Shown here: positions 17,531-27,017 of the stretch, piece by piece
Layout of the letters: each line of letters opens with the position of its first letter
Numbering within the stretch: position 1 is the stretch's first letter
DNA from: Gallionella sp.
GTDB taxonomy: Bacteria > Pseudomonadota > Gammaproteobacteria > Burkholderiales > Gallionellaceae
Length of the DNA: 49,205 nt
NCBI GenBank assembly: GCA_013043965.1
Contig: JABEVF010000014.1
Location: forward strand, 1 to 49,205
Reading direction: 5' to 3'
Program-made: the position numbers and the translations under genes
Notes under the pieces: model-generated
The model's database searches: none
Seen by the model: only the letters and a program-made list of their open reading frames with translations
Told to the model about the DNA's origin: nothing

Positions 17531-18712
17531 ATGCGTATCAGTACCAGTATGATCTACGACATTAATGTCGCGACGATGAACCAGCAGCAAGCAGCCTTGA
17601 TGCAGACTCAGCAACAGCTCGCCACCGGCGTGAGGCTGATAAATCCGTCCATAGACCCGGCGGCGGCGGCGCAAGCTCTTGCCGTGACCCAGGCCAACGC
17701 GACCAATACTCAATACGCAGCAAACAGCACGACGGCACAGGGTACCCTGTCGATTATGGGTACCACATTGCAGAGCGTGACGTCCTCGTTGCAAAGCATC
17801 AGGTCGCAAATGATATCTGCAGGCACGAATCTCACGACCAACCAGCGGCAAAGTCTTGCGACCAGCTTGAACGGCCAGCTGCAGCAGCTGGTCAGCCTGG
17901 CGAACAGTACCGACGGTACGGGGAATTATCTGTTTTCGGGATTCCAGGCCAAGACGCAGCCTATTTCCAACACGGCAGCGGGCTATGCGTATTTTGGCGA
18001 TAGCGGGCAAACCAAGACCCAGGTCAGCAGCTCCTTGCAGGTGGGCACGACGCTGTCGGGCGCGGATATATTCATGCGCGTGAAAAACGGCAATGGCACG
18101 TTCGTCACGCAGGCGGCGGCGACCAATACGGGTACGGGCGTGGCTAGCCAGGGGAGCGTCGTAAATCCGGCACTACTGACTGGGAACAATTACAGTGTCG
18201 CCTTCAGCGTGGCTGCGGGATCGACGACCTACAGCGTGACCAATACTTCGACGGGTACGGTGCTTTCCACAGGGAATGCCTATGTGGGCGGGCAAGCCAT
18301 CAGTTTTGACGGGATGCAGTTCAACATTCAGGGCGCGCCAGCCAACGGAGATACGTTCACGGTTGCGCCGAGCAGCAATGTCAGTATATTCAAAACAATC
18401 TCCGATTTCGTCACGGCCTTGAACACACCGGCCGCCACGCTGAATATTGCTAATACAGTAAACAATCTAGATGCCGGGATCAGCAGTGTGTCCAATGCCG
18501 AAGCTATCGTCGGCACGAACTTGAATCTCATCACAGCGGCACAAGCGACAGGAAGCAGTCTCGGACTGAATTATCAGCAGACCCTATCCCAGCTTCAGGA
18601 TACGAACTTCGCCCAAGCGGCTACCACATTAGCCCAGCAGCAGCTTGCGTTGCAGGCCGCGCAGAAATCTTTCGTTCAAGTGTCTGGCCTATCGTTGTTC
18701 ACCTATATGTAG
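17531..18712 (+). CDS. flgL: Hook-filament junction protein FlgL (HAP3)
   Basis: FlgL is the second junction protein and adaptor to flagellin. ATG 17531 gives 393 residues; GTG 17528 just before is possible. The N-terminus MRISTSMIYDINVATMNQQQ and LATGVRLINPSIDPAAAAQA are typical, as is the C-terminal helix QTLSQLQDTNFAQAATTLAQ. The central region is long and Thr/Ser-rich. It lies 11 bp after flgK and shares its sigma-28 promoter. The stop faces the fliR stop across only 13 bp. Confidence 0.96.
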   Translation: MRISTSMIYDINVATMNQQQAALMQTQQQLATGVRLINPSIDPAAAAQALAVTQANATNTQYAANSTTAQGTLSIMGTTLQSVTSSLQSIRSQMISAGTNLTTNQRQSLATSLNGQLQQLVSLANSTDGTGNYLFSGFQAKTQPISNTAAGYAYFGDSGQTKTQVSSSLQVGTTLSGADIFMRVKNGNGTFVTQAAATNTGTGVASQGSVVNPALLTGNNYSVAFSVAAGSTTYSVTNTSTGTVLSTGNAYVGGQAISFDGMQFNIQGAPANGDTFTVAPSSNVSIFKTISDFVTALNTPAATLNIANTVNNLDAGISSVSNAEAIVGTNLNLITAAQATGSSLGLNYQQTLSQLQDTNFAQAATTLAQQQLALQAAQKSFVQVSGLSLFTYM

Positions 18713-18725
18713 GGACGGCGCTGGT

Positions 18726-19505
18726 TCAATGGCTATGGTTGGATATATTGAGCATGGTGTCGATTGCATCGTGGGTTAGTTTGTCTAGCAATGGCACGAA
18801 ATAGGGTGTCATGAGCAGCAGCACGATAAAGCCGATGGTTAATGTGATGGGGAAACCCACCGCGAACAAATTAAGTTGCGGCGCGGCGCGGGTCAGAATG
18901 CCGAGGGCAAGGTTGGTAATGAGCAATGCCGCCAGAAGCGGCAGCGATAGTTGCAGCGCGTAAGCAAAGATATTTCCTCCCCAGCTGGCGATCCCATAAA
19001 AGCCCTTGCTTGTGATCATGCTGCCGATCGGTAGCGTCTGAAAACTATCCGCTAACCCGGCAATAATAAACAGGTGCCCGTTCAGCGCGAGGAAGGCGAG
19101 TGAGGCGACGATGTTCAGCCATTGCGAGATGATGGAGGACTGGGATGCATTGACCGGATCATAAAAACTTGCAAATCCCAACCCCATTTGTAGCCCGGCC
19201 AGATCCCCCGCCATTTCTATCGATGCAAAGATTATCTGCATGGTGAAACCCATCGCCGCGCCGATGATGATTTGCTGTATCAGAATCAACAGCCCTTGAG
19301 GTGAACCGACTGCAACCGCTGGGAGGTCATGAAGAGTAGGGGCGATTAGTATGCACATCAAGATGGAAAGTCCTATCTTGACTCTTACCGGAATTCGTTT
19401 GTCACCTAACACCGGAGAGCTGGCGATCAGGGCGAGGATGCGTGCAAAAGGGAAGACGAATGCCACCAGCCAAGCGTCCAGTTGGGTGCTGGTGAAGCTA
19501 ATCAT
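18726..19505 (-). CDS. fliR: Flagellar export gate protein FliR
   Basis: FliR is an export-gate membrane protein that forms the core entry channel with FliP and FliQ. ATG 19505 overlaps the fliQ stop as ATGA and gives 259 residues, the usual size. There are about six hydrophobic helices, with family stretches FPFARILALIASSPVLGDKR and GLGFASFYDPVNASQSSIIS. It is the last gene of the long fliF-to-fliR run. Confidence 0.95.
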   Translation of the reverse strand: MISFTSTQLDAWLVAFVFPFARILALIASSPVLGDKRIPVRVKIGLSILMCILIAPTLHDLPAVAVGSPQGLLILIQQIIIGAAMGFTMQIIFASIEMAGDLAGLQMGLGFASFYDPVNASQSSIISQWLNIVASLAFLALNGHLFIIAGLADSFQTLPIGSMITSKGFYGIASWGGNIFAYALQLSLPLLAALLITNLALGILTRAAPQLNLFAVGFPITLTIGFIVLLLMTPYFVPLLDKLTHDAIDTMLNISNHSH

Positions 19506-19771
19506 CCTATCATCCAAGGAATATTGCCATACAGCCGCTGAACATAATCGACCAGCATACCGATTGCCCAAGACCCTGTGAGCATCAGCACCGCAAAGAT
19601 TCCCAGCAGTTTGGGGATGAAAGACAGCGTCATCTCGTTGATCTGCGTGGCGGCCTGAAAGATGCTGACCAGTAGTCCTATCACCAAGGCTGTTAGGAGC
19701 ATCGGCGCGGAGACCATCAGCATCACCTCGATCGCCTGCTGCGCCAATGTCATGACGGATTCTGGACTCAT
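19502..19771 (-). CDS. fliQ: Flagellar export gate protein FliQ
   Basis: FliQ is a two-helix membrane component of the export gate. The 89-residue protein shows the family pattern MSPESVMTLAQQAIEVMLMV and LVSIFQAATQINEMTLSFIP. Size and position between fliP (2 bp upstream) and fliR (4 bp overlap) are standard. Confidence 0.97.
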   Translation of the reverse strand: MSPESVMTLAQQAIEVMLMVSAPMLLTALVIGLLVSIFQAATQINEMTLSFIPKLLGIFAVLMLTGSWAIGMLVDYVQRLYGNIPWMIG

Positions 19772-19773
19772 GA

Positions 19774-20526
19774 TCAGGTATAGAAGCTCTGCGTCAATGA
19801 GCCGATCAATAGGTTCCAGCCATCGGCAAGGACAAACAGCATCAACTTGAAGGGTAGCGAGATAACCGCCGGTGACACCATCATCATACCCATAGACATC
19901 AACACGCTGGCGACCACCATGTCGATGATCATGAAGGGTATGAAGATGACAAAGCCGATCTGGAACGCGGTCTTCAATTCGCTCACCACATAGGCCGGGA
20001 CGAGGATGCGCAGAGGTACTTGTTCCGAATTTTGCAGCGGCTCGCTGTTGGATATCTTGACGAACAACGCGAGGTCGGTCTGGCGGGTCTGACGCAGCAT
20101 GAAGGTCTTGAGCGGGACGATACCTTTATCCATCGCATCCTGGAGATTGAGTTTGTTCTCGCTGTAAGGGAGATAGGCCTCGGTATAGATCTTGTCGAGC
20201 ACCGGCGACATCACGAAGAAAGTCAGGAACAGGGCCAGGCCTATCAACACCTGATTGGGCGGTGAAGACGGGGTGCCGATGGCGGAGCGCAACAGGGACA
20301 GCACGATAATGATACGTGTGAAGCCCGTCATCATCAGCAGAATCGCGGGCAGAAAGCTCAGCGACGTGAGCAGCAGCAGGGTTTGCAGGCTCAGGCTGTA
20401 GGTCTGTCCGCCACCCGCCGAAGGGGTGCTGGTGATGGCTGCCAGACCGACTTCCGCCCAGGCGCTTTGAGTGCCGCTGAGTAGTGCGATCAGAGCGGCG
20501 ATTAAAATAAGAAAATTACGCTGCAT
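19774..20526 (-). CDS. fliP: Flagellar export gate protein FliP
   Basis: FliP makes the main ring of the export gate core. The 250-residue precursor has a cleavable signal peptide ([24 protein letters not shown]), as usual for FliP, followed by conserved membrane segments including [20 protein letters not shown] and [20 protein letters not shown], and the late helix [17 protein letters not shown]. The start overlaps the end of fliO by 11 bp. Confidence 0.97.
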   Translation of the reverse strand: MQRNFLILIAALIALLSGTQSAWAEVGLAAITSTPSAGGGQTYSLSLQTLLLLTSLSFLPAILLMMTGFTRIIIVLSLLRSAIGTPSSPPNQVLIGLALFLTFFVMSPVLDKIYTEAYLPYSENKLNLQDAMDKGIVPLKTFMLRQTRQTDLALFVKISNSEPLQNSEQVPLRILVPAYVVSELKTAFQIGFVIFIPFMIIDMVVASVLMSMGMMMVSPAVISLPFKLMLFVLADGWNLLIGSLTQSFYT

Positions 20527-20965
20527 TGTTTTTCTCGATGAATTTTTTTAACCAGGTATTAAACGGGATGGCTTGCGGCGTATCGGCTATGACGGCGTTT
20601 GATAAGGCCGATTTCGGCAGGGTATGCAGGGTGCGGATCTGGCCGGGGCCGACCCCGATGACCAGCCAGGTGTCTTCGATTTCGACCAGCACGACACGCT
20701 CGCGCTGACCGACCGAGACGCCACCGACTACTTTCAAAAGATTCCCCGGGCCTTGCCGGGTGAGATTCATGCGTTTGAGCAGCCAAGCTACCAATACGAT
20801 GGCCGCCAACACCAGCAGCAGGCTGAAAATGATTTGCAGGATGCTGCCCGAGCCGACTGCGGCGACAGGCGAAGGCAAGGGCGGATGAGCCACCACGTCG
20901 GCAAAGGCCGGCGAACAGATTGCCAGCGTGATGCCGACCGGCAGGGAGCGAATGAATGTACTCAT
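20516..20965 (-). CDS. fliO: Flagellar export gate assembly protein FliO
   Basis: FliO is a small membrane protein that helps FliP assemble into the gate. The 149-residue product starts with a signal-like segment ([15 protein letters not shown]), then a membrane helix ([20 protein letters not shown], about residues 44-63) and a soluble tail with the FliO-type motif [20 protein letters not shown]. Sequence is weakly conserved in the family; the position between fliN and fliP is decisive. Confidence 0.92.
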   Translation of the reverse strand: MSTFIRSLPVGITLAICSPAFADVVAHPPLPSPVAAVGSGSILQIIFSLLLVLAAIVLVAWLLKRMNLTRQGPGNLLKVVGGVSVGQRERVVLVEIEDTWLVIGVGPGQIRTLHTLPKSALSNAVIADTPQAIPFNTWLKKFIEKNNAA

Positions 20966-20966
20966 A

Positions 20967-21410
20967 TCAGCGGTTCAGGCGGCGCAGGCGCTCCGAGGGT
21001 GTGATGATGTCGGTCAGGCGTATGCCGAGTTTGTCGTTCACCACCACGACTTCACCCTGCGCGATCAGGAAGCCGTTGATCATCACATCCAATGGTTCAC
21101 CCGCCATCCCGGCAAGCTCCACCACCGAGCCTTGCGCCAGTTGCAGCAGATTCTTGATCGGCATTTTGGTGCGACCCAGTTCAACGGAAAGTTGTACCGG
21201 GATGTCCAGGATCATGTCGAGGTCGTTTTGTGTGGTCATGCCGCCGGCCGAACCGAATTGTTCGAACACATGCGGTTTGGCGGTTTCGGCTGGGGTGCTG
21301 TCAGTGGAGGCCTGTTCGGCCATCGCCGCGCCCCAATCGTCGGCGGTGATCGCGTCGTCAGCCGCTGTATCGCCATGATCAGCGACTTGGCTGGTGGTTG
21401 CATCAGACAT
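20967..21410 (-). CDS. fliN: Flagellar motor switch protein FliN
   Basis: FliN forms the bottom of the C-ring with FliM and also docks the FliH-FliI export ATPase. ATG 21410 (147 residues) is chosen because AAGGAG stands six bases upstream; ATG 21425 would add five residues. The N-terminal ~65 residues are an Ala/Asp/Thr-rich tail. The C-terminal SpoA domain shows DLDMILDIPVQLSVELGRTK and INGFLIAQGEVVVVNDKLGI. The start overlaps the fliM end by 8 bp. Confidence 0.95.
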   Translation of the reverse strand: MSDATTSQVADHGDTAADDAITADDWGAAMAEQASTDSTPAETAKPHVFEQFGSAGGMTTQNDLDMILDIPVQLSVELGRTKMPIKNLLQLAQGSVVELAGMAGEPLDVMINGFLIAQGEVVVVNDKLGIRLTDIITPSERLRRLNR

Positions 21411-22389
21411 GGGTTTCTCCTTCATTGATCGTGAGCATCTTTTCTATTTTTAGCGCGTATTGATTGTTGAATGCACCGTATTTGCATTCCATCATCGGCA
21501 CCCCGTCCACGGATGCAGTGATGTTCTCGTTAACTTCCAGTGGGATGACATCGCCGCTGTGGAACTTCAGCACTTGCTCCACCGTCAGGTTGGCTATCCC
21601 CAATGTGGCGACCAGCTCTATGTGGGCGGATTGCACTTGTTTGGAGAGCAGCTGCAGCCAGCGTTTATCGACCGCCATGTGTTCGCCCTGCATGGTGCTG
21701 TAGAGCAGATCCTTGACGGGTTCCAGCATGGAGTAGGGCATGCAGACATGGAGCGCGCCGCCATTGCCGCCCAGCTCGATGTCGAAGGAAGTTACGATCA
21801 CCACTTCGTTGGGCGTGGCGATGTTGGCGAACTGGGGGTTCATTTCAGAGCGTACAAATTCGAATTCCAGAGGGTGGACGGTTTCCCATGCCTTGCCATA
21901 AGTCTCGAATACCACCTCGAGCATTTTTTGTATGATGCGCTGTTCGGTCTGGGTAAATTCGCGGCCTTCCACGCGCATGTGGAAGCGCCCGTCACCGCCG
22001 AACATATTATCCACCACCAGAAATATCAGGTTAGGATCGAAAATGAACAAGCCGTTACCGCGCAACGGCTTGGCCTGGATCAGGTTCAGATTGGTCGGCA
22101 CATGCAGATTGCGGATGAATTCGCCGAATTTCAGGACGCGCACCGGCCCTACCGATATTTCCGGTGTGCGGCGTATGAAGTTGAATAGCCCGATGCGGAA
22201 TAATCTCGCAAAACGCTCGTTGATGATTTCCATGGTGGGCATGCGCCCGCGTACGATGCGTTCCTGCGAAGCGAGATTGTATGGGCGAATTCCCTCTGTC
22301 GAATCGGTATGCTTATTCGCATCATCGGCCTCGCCATTCACCCCCTTGAGCAGCGAGTCAACTTCGTCTTGGGACAGGAATTCGCTCAT
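21403..22389 (-). CDS. fliM: Flagellar motor switch protein FliM
   Basis: FliM is the C-ring subunit that binds phosphorylated CheY and transmits the switch. The 328-residue protein has the N-terminal CheY-binding motif FLSQDEVDSLL (residues 4-14), the middle domain (LFRIGLFNFIRRTPEISVGP) and a C-terminal SpoA domain (VEQVLKFHSGDVIPLEVNEN). Length is normal. CheY itself is not encoded in the window. Confidence 0.97.
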   Translation of the reverse strand: MSEFLSQDEVDSLLKGVNGEADDANKHTDSTEGIRPYNLASQERIVRGRMPTMEIINERFARLFRIGLFNFIRRTPEISVGPVRVLKFGEFIRNLHVPTNLNLIQAKPLRGNGLFIFDPNLIFLVVDNMFGGDGRFHMRVEGREFTQTEQRIIQKMLEVVFETYGKAWETVHPLEFEFVRSEMNPQFANIATPNEVVIVTSFDIELGGNGGALHVCMPYSMLEPVKDLLYSTMQGEHMAVDKRWLQLLSKQVQSAHIELVATLGIANLTVEQVLKFHSGDVIPLEVNENITASVDGVPMMECKYGAFNNQYALKIEKMLTINEGETHV

Positions 22390-22394
22390 GGTCG

Positions 22395-23003
22395 CTATTG
22401 AATGATGAATGAGGTGAACAGCACCTCGGTGATCCCGCTATCGATCACTTTAGGGCCTTCCGCAACGGGCTTTACTTCGGATGCGGCGGATAAGACTTCG
22501 TTTTGCACAGCTGCCGGTTCTGAAACATGAGCGGTTTCCTGAGTCGTGACCGGAGCCATTTTCCGGATTCCCAGGACATATTCGACTTGAGTTTTAATCT
22601 CGCTGGCCAGTTTTTCTTTGCCTGCCATCGTGGCAAGTTCAGAAGGGGTTTTGCTTTGCAGCAACATGTTCACGCGGTGCAGGATCTCCGGATTGCTCGC
22701 CTTGATCTTTTCTTCCAGCTCGGGTTTGCTTATCTTGAGCGAAATCGCGATTTGCAAATAGCGATCACCTTCTTCGTGGATCAGGTTGGCGGTGAACGTA
22801 CCCAGTTCAACATATTTGGGTGGCACCTCGGGATGTGATTCTTCTGCTGCGGCCTCGTTGTTTTTGGGTGCGTGTGCAGGTTTCAATAAAAAGGACGCCG
22901 CGGCCCCGCCCCCTAGCAGAAGAACTGCGGCGACGATGATAATCAGCATCTTTTTGCTTTTCTTGGGTGCGTCTGCGGCAGCGGGTTTTTCAGCTTTTGA
23001 CAT
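22395..23003 (-). CDS. fliL: Flagellar basal body-associated protein FliL
   Basis: FliL is a single-pass inner-membrane protein that surrounds stators and supports motor torque. The 202-residue protein has a Lys-rich cytoplasmic N-terminus (KKSKKMLIIIV), one transmembrane helix at about residues 19-40 and a periplasmic domain with the family pattern YVELGTFTANLIHEEGDRYL. After the core there is a Pro/Glu/Val-rich C-terminal extension of about 50 residues, so it is slightly longer than usual. It lies 105 bp after fliK, a gap that may hold a terminator-like hairpin. Confidence 0.93.
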   Translation of the reverse strand: MSKAEKPAAADAPKKSKKMLIIIVAAVLLLGGGAAASFLLKPAHAPKNNEAAAEESHPEVPPKYVELGTFTANLIHEEGDRYLQIAISLKISKPELEEKIKASNPEILHRVNMLLQSKTPSELATMAGKEKLASEIKTQVEYVLGIRKMAPVTTQETAHVSEPAAVQNEVLSAASEVKPVAEGPKVIDSGITEVLFTSFIIQ

Positions 23004-23068
23004 TTTCTGATTCCTTAGTTTACGGTGCGATTATGAGAAAAAAAGATTGTGGTCAATAAAGCGATTAG

Positions 23069-23094
23069 GGCCGATGTTTCCCATCAGCTCGGCC
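23069..23094 (-). terminator. Hairpin between fliK and fliL
   Basis: GGCCGA and TCGGCC are perfect complements around a 14-base loop directly after the fliK stop. Read on the minus strand, no clean U-run follows, so this is a weak terminator or an RNA processing and stability element rather than a strong stop. Confidence 0.35.
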
Positions 23095-23108
23095 TTTATG
23101 CTTTCAAC

Positions 23109-24449
23109 TCAGGCAAAGGTGTCCACCATGCCGTTATGCCTTTGCACCGGTTTGTTCTGCGAAACTGGTCGCGCGGAAATATCCGTTTGGGCGGGGCCTT
23201 GATCTGCCCAGGGCCCGCTCCTGTGTTGAGATTGCTGGCCGCTAAATGCAGCTGTGTTGCCGTTCTGTTGTTGGGGCTGGTCGCTGACCGTGGTATTGCC
23301 CAAGGTGATTCCGTTATCGGCCAATATCTCGCGGAGTTTAGGCATCGCGTTCTCTACCGCTTCACGTACCGCGCTGTGCGGTGAAGTGAAGGCCACTGTG
23401 GCCTGATTGTCAGATATCTTCAACACCACATTCAAGGGGCCCAGATCAGGCGGGTTCAGATGCAGTTCCGCTGTCTGTTGTTGGGCCGTGCTCATCCAAC
23501 TGATCTTTTGCGAGAACTCGTTGGCCCAGCCGCTGTTGCCCAATGGCGAGTAGATCGATTGTTGGGGGAGGTTTGAGCTGCCCGACACGGTGGACGGCAT
23601 GCTGCCCGGTAGATTCTGGGTATGGAGCATCGCGAGGTTTTGCGCCGGCGGCACCGAGGGCTGAGTGCCATCAGCCGCAGGTTTTGTCTCGATTGGTCTG
23701 ATGCCAAATAGGGCGACATCAGTCCTGCTGATTGCGGGGGTGTCTTTGGCAGCACTTGTATCGATTGGTTTTCCGGGCAGGTCACGAATGACGGGCTTGG
23801 TGATCGCACCCTTAACTGTGTCGGCACCGATGGATGCAGCTTCCGCAGCTGGCGTGTGGATTTCCTGCACAGGTTGTGGCAACGCGATCATATTCCCGGA
23901 AATATCTATCGGTATGCTCTGTGCGACAGGATGCTGATTGTCCTGAACTTTGCTTGAGCCATTGGTCTTGTCAGGCAGAACAGGCTTAGCGATCTGGGTA
24001 GCAGTTTCTTGGACGGGTTGTGGCAGCGCGATCATATTTGTCGGCAGATCAGCTGGCATACTCTGCGCGACAGGATTCTTATTGTCCTGAGCTTTGCTTG
24101 CGGTCGTGGGTTTTTCGGGCGAAATCGGGATCTGCGTGCGAATTCCCTGGGAAGGTTGCAGCAACGCGATTGTATTTCCGGAAAGGTCGGCCGGCATATT
24201 CGGTGTGGTAGGAGCCTTATCACTCAGGATCTTGCCTGGGTCGATGTTTTTTTTTGCCTGGGCTGCGGCTTCATGTGCGATCAATACCGGAGGTGTTTCG
24301 CCGGTGCTGGCCAGGCTGTCAACGGCCTGCTGCGCCAGCAACGCGCCAAACGATGCGCCAGCTGGCGTGCTTGCCGCAGCGTTGCCAGAGGTGGCTTTGG
24401 CGGCAATCGTCGATACGGGTAACTTGTTTGCGGTAGTGATGTTGGTCAT
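23109..24449 (-). CDS. fliK: Hook-length control protein FliK
   Basis: FliK measures hook length and triggers the export switch at FlhB. The 446-residue protein has a long, Pro/Thr/Gln-rich N-terminal ruler part and the conserved C-terminal Flg_hook domain (AELHLNPPDLGPLNVVLKIS, about residues 328-347; SAVREAVENAMPKLREILAD). The middle of the ruler contains about three imperfect repeats of 46-48 residues (NMIALPQPVQE and relatives). It lies downstream of fliJ in the standard order. A second FliK-like protein is encoded at 31254-32279. Confidence 0.94.
   Translation of the reverse strand: MTNITTANKLPVSTIAAKATSGNAAASTPAGASFGALLAQQAVDSLASTGETPPVLIAHEAAAQAKKNIDPGKILSDKAPTTPNMPADLSGNTIALLQPSQGIRTQIPISPEKPTTASKAQDNKNPVAQSMPADLPTNMIALPQPVQETATQIAKPVLPDKTNGSSKVQDNQHPVAQSIPIDISGNMIALPQPVQEIHTPAAEAASIGADTVKGAITKPVIRDLPGKPIDTSAAKDTPAISRTDVALFGIRPIETKPAADGTQPSVPPAQNLAMLHTQNLPGSMPSTVSGSSNLPQQSIYSPLGNSGWANEFSQKISWMSTAQQQTAELHLNPPDLGPLNVVLKISDNQATVAFTSPHSAVREAVENAMPKLREILADNGITLGNTTVSDQPQQQNGNTAAFSGQQSQHRSGPWADQGPAQTDISARPVSQNKPVQRHNGMVDTFA
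23872..24218 (-). repeat. Imperfect tandem repeats in fliK ruler region
   Basis: Three related units start (plus-strand anchor GGTTG) at about 23872, 24016 and 24154, so the periods are 144 and 138 bp, or 48 and 46 codons. Each unit encodes a version of IALPQPVQE followed downstream by NPVAQSMPADL. Copies have drifted but are clearly related in DNA. Confidence 0.8.
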
Positions 24450-24464
24450 ATGGTTTCTCCCGGT

Positions 24465-24923
24465 TCAATCGTGCTGGCCTTCGGTGATGCGCCGGGCCGC
24501 GATTTGCCCGGTATGTTCGTCCAGTATGAGTTGTTCTGCTTTTGCCTCGGTCTTTTTGTGTGCGTCGAGATGGCGTTGTTGCAGCGTGCCGAACGATTTC
24601 AGCTTGCGTTGCGTGGAATCGAATTCGCCGCGACCGGCCTGCACCGAAATTTTGCTCTGCGCCAAAACTTTGCTCTGCTGGGCGATGGCTTCATCCAGTT
24701 TATTGATGAACTCCTGAAAGTTCCGCAGTTCGGCCGGGTTCATGCCGTTTTGTGATGCGGCCTGCAAGCGTGTCTGATAGTCGCTGCGAAATCGTTGCAG
24801 CATGCCGAGCTTTTCTTGCGCGTCGTGTTGCTGTTTGTTGCGTTGGCCGAGTTCGCGCGTGGCCGACTCATTTTTATGTTGGGCCAGATTCATCAGCGAT
24901 TGCAAAGAAAATTGTTTGGACAT
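24465..24923 (-). CDS. fliJ: Flagellar export chaperone/stalk protein FliJ
   Basis: FliJ is the coiled-coil stalk that inserts into the FliI ring and links it to FlhA. The 152-residue product is almost wholly helical and rich in Gln, Lys and Glu, with FliJ-like segments LMNLAQHKNESATRELGQRN and LRNFQEFINKLDEAIAQQSK. Size and the place between fliI and fliK agree. Confidence 0.93.
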   Translation of the reverse strand: MSKQFSLQSLMNLAQHKNESATRELGQRNKQQHDAQEKLGMLQRFRSDYQTRLQAASQNGMNPAELRNFQEFINKLDEAIAQQSKVLAQSKISVQAGRGEFDSTQRKLKSFGTLQQRHLDAHKKTEAKAEQLILDEHTGQIAARRITEGQHD

Positions 24924-24933
24924 GGTCTGCGAG

Positions 24934-26340
24934 TTAGGCTGGGGTGGCGAACAGTGCGTAAAGTTGTGCGATGCTGTCCGGGCAGTTCTCCTGTTGGAAC
25001 ATGCCCTGCATCAAGAAATGCTCCATTTTCGGGTACATCATGATCGCCTGGTCCAGCAAGGGATCACTGCCGTTGACGTATGCGCCGACGCTGATCAGAT
25101 CGCGGTTGCGCTGGTAGTGCGAATATGTGTGCTTGAAACGTTGCACCAGTGCCAGGTGTTCCGGCGTGACCAGATGCGGCATGACGCGGCTGATCGAGGC
25201 TTCGATGTCGATGGCCGGGTAATGACCTTGTTCGACCAGACGCCGCGACAGCACAATATGTCCATCCAGAATTGCCCGCGCGCTGTCGGCAATCGGGTCT
25301 TGCTGGTCGTCACCCTCGGTCAGTACGGTGTAGAAAGCGGTGATCGAGCCGCTCCCTTCCAGACCGTTACCCGCACGTTCGACTAATTGGGGAAGCTTGG
25401 CGAATACGGATGGCGGGTAGCCTTTGGTGGCGGGCGGCTCGCCTACCGCCAGCGCGATCTCGCGTTGTGCCATCGCATATCGGGTCAAAGAATCCATGAT
25501 CAAAAGGACATTTTTGCCCTGATCGCGAAAATATTCGGCGATGGTGGTGGCGTAAGCCGCGCCCTGTAAACGCATCAATGGCGACGTGTCCGCCGGCGTG
25601 GCAACCACGACCGAACGTGCCAGTCCTTCCGGGCCCAAGATATCATTGATGAATTCTTTGACTTCGCGGCCGCGTTCGCCGATCAGGCCCACGACGGTCA
25701 CATCCGCGCTGGTGTAGCGCGCCATCATTCCGAGCAGCACGCTTTTCCCCACACCGCTGCCGGCAAACAATCCCATGCGTTGGCCCCGCCCGACAGCCAA
25801 TAGGCTGTTGATGGCGCGGACACCAACATCCAGGGTCTGGTCGATCGTGGCGCGTTCCAGCGGGTTGAAAGGACGGCTTTGCAATGATGCGGTCTCCGAT
25901 TCCAGCAACGGGCCCAACTGGTCTAGCGGTTTCCCGGCCCCGTCTAACACTCGGCCCAGCAACATGTCGCCCACCGGCAGATGTTTGCCCTGATCGGCGA
26001 TGCGGCGCTTGGCTTTGCGTTTTCCATCCAGGCCGGGCGGATGTGCGTGCTCGATAGGCATCACCCGCGCACCGGGCAGCAAACCATATACGTTGTTCTC
26101 CGGCATCAGAAAGAGTCTTTCACCGGAAAACCCAACCACCTCCGCCTCCACGATGCAATTCGGCAAATGGATCGCACAGGTGCTGCCCACCGGCATTTTC
26201 AACCCCACGGCCTCCATGATCAGGCCGGTCACTTTGGTCAGATGGCCGCTCGCCTGCATGGGTTTGCAGTCCGTGACATATTCGCGACTCACGGTAAGGA
26301 AATTATCCCAGCGGGTGTGGTGAGTGCCTAGACTAGCCAT
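24934..26340 (-). CDS. fliI: Flagellum-specific ATPase FliI
   Basis: FliI is the F1-like hexameric ATPase that unfolds and feeds export substrates. The 468-residue protein has the Walker A sequence GSGVGKS at residues 194-200, the Walker B region [20 protein letters not shown], and the family stretch [20 protein letters not shown]. Its start overlaps the fliH end by 13 bp, indicating coupling. Length is normal. Confidence 0.98.
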   Translation of the reverse strand: MASLGTHHTRWDNFLTVSREYVTDCKPMQASGHLTKVTGLIMEAVGLKMPVGSTCAIHLPNCIVEAEVVGFSGERLFLMPENNVYGLLPGARVMPIEHAHPPGLDGKRKAKRRIADQGKHLPVGDMLLGRVLDGAGKPLDQLGPLLESETASLQSRPFNPLERATIDQTLDVGVRAINSLLAVGRGQRMGLFAGSGVGKSVLLGMMARYTSADVTVVGLIGERGREVKEFINDILGPEGLARSVVVATPADTSPLMRLQGAAYATTIAEYFRDQGKNVLLIMDSLTRYAMAQREIALAVGEPPATKGYPPSVFAKLPQLVERAGNGLEGSGSITAFYTVLTEGDDQQDPIADSARAILDGHIVLSRRLVEQGHYPAIDIEASISRVMPHLVTPEHLALVQRFKHTYSHYQRNRDLISVGAYVNGSDPLLDQAIMMYPKMEHFLMQGMFQQENCPDSIAQLYALFATPA

Positions 26341-27017
26341 GAATGATCCTGTCCGACGGACTGCAGAATGCGCTTCCAGCGTTCTTCGGTGGTCGCATCG
26401 ATAACGCTATGCGCGGTTTTTACCAGACACCCGCCACGTTGGATTTGTGCATCGGTAAATATTTTCCAGCCCGCGTGCGCCAGTTCGTCATTCATATGCT
26501 TGCGTACTAACTCGGCATCTTCGGGGTGCAGAACCAAATGAGCGTTCTGGTTGAACTGTGGCAGGATGCCGATGGCTTCCCGGATGGCTTCCAGAACGAC
26601 CTCCGGCTTGACCAGCAAGGTCTCGCGCACCATCTTGTGGGCGACGGCCAGCGACAGATCGAGCAGCGATTGCGCTACCTGCCGCTCCATCTGGCTCAGT
26701 TCTTCCTGCACGTTTTGCAGGAGGTGATGGATGCGCGAGGCTTCTGATTGCGCTTGCTGAATCCCGGCGGCATAACCAGCGTCATGACCGATACCGTACC
26801 CTGCGGCGTGACCGCTGGCATAACCATCGTCGCGGGCTTGTTTTTGGATGCGCTGTTGCTCCCCGACCGTGGCGAGAGCCGGTATCCCGGTTCCTAGCCC
26901 ACCCGACTGGTCGAATGAGGACAGCTCCCAGCGTTGATATGCGGTCATTTGTTCTTTCGGGATGACCGTACCGCCCACGGCAGCTTGTCGAGGATTGTGT
27001 GCCGGACTATCAGACAT
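26328..27017 (-). CDS. fliH: Flagellar assembly protein FliH
   Basis: FliH is the stator-like regulator that binds FliI and tethers it to FliN. ATG 27017 overlaps the fliG end by 8 bp and gives 229 residues; a longer version would lie further inside fliG. The protein shows the glycine repeats expected in FliH ([20 protein letters not shown], about residues 71-90), which form GxxxG helices, followed by a C-terminal domain like the ATP synthase delta/epsilon stalk ([20 protein letters not shown]). Confidence 0.94.
   Translation of the reverse strand: MSDSPAHNPRQAAVGGTVIPKEQMTAYQRWELSSFDQSGGLGTGIPALATVGEQQRIQKQARDDGYASGHAAGYGIGHDAGYAAGIQQAQSEASRIHHLLQNVQEELSQMERQVAQSLLDLSLAVAHKMVRETLLVKPEVVLEAIREAIGILPQFNQNAHLVLHPEDAELVRKHMNDELAHAGWKIFTDAQIQRGGCLVKTAHSVIDATTEERWKRILQSVGQDHSWLV

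Noticed and set aside
21460-22188. Long open frame opposite fliM
   Set aside because: Complement of a fully conserved fliM; no independent ribosome site or recognisable motif.
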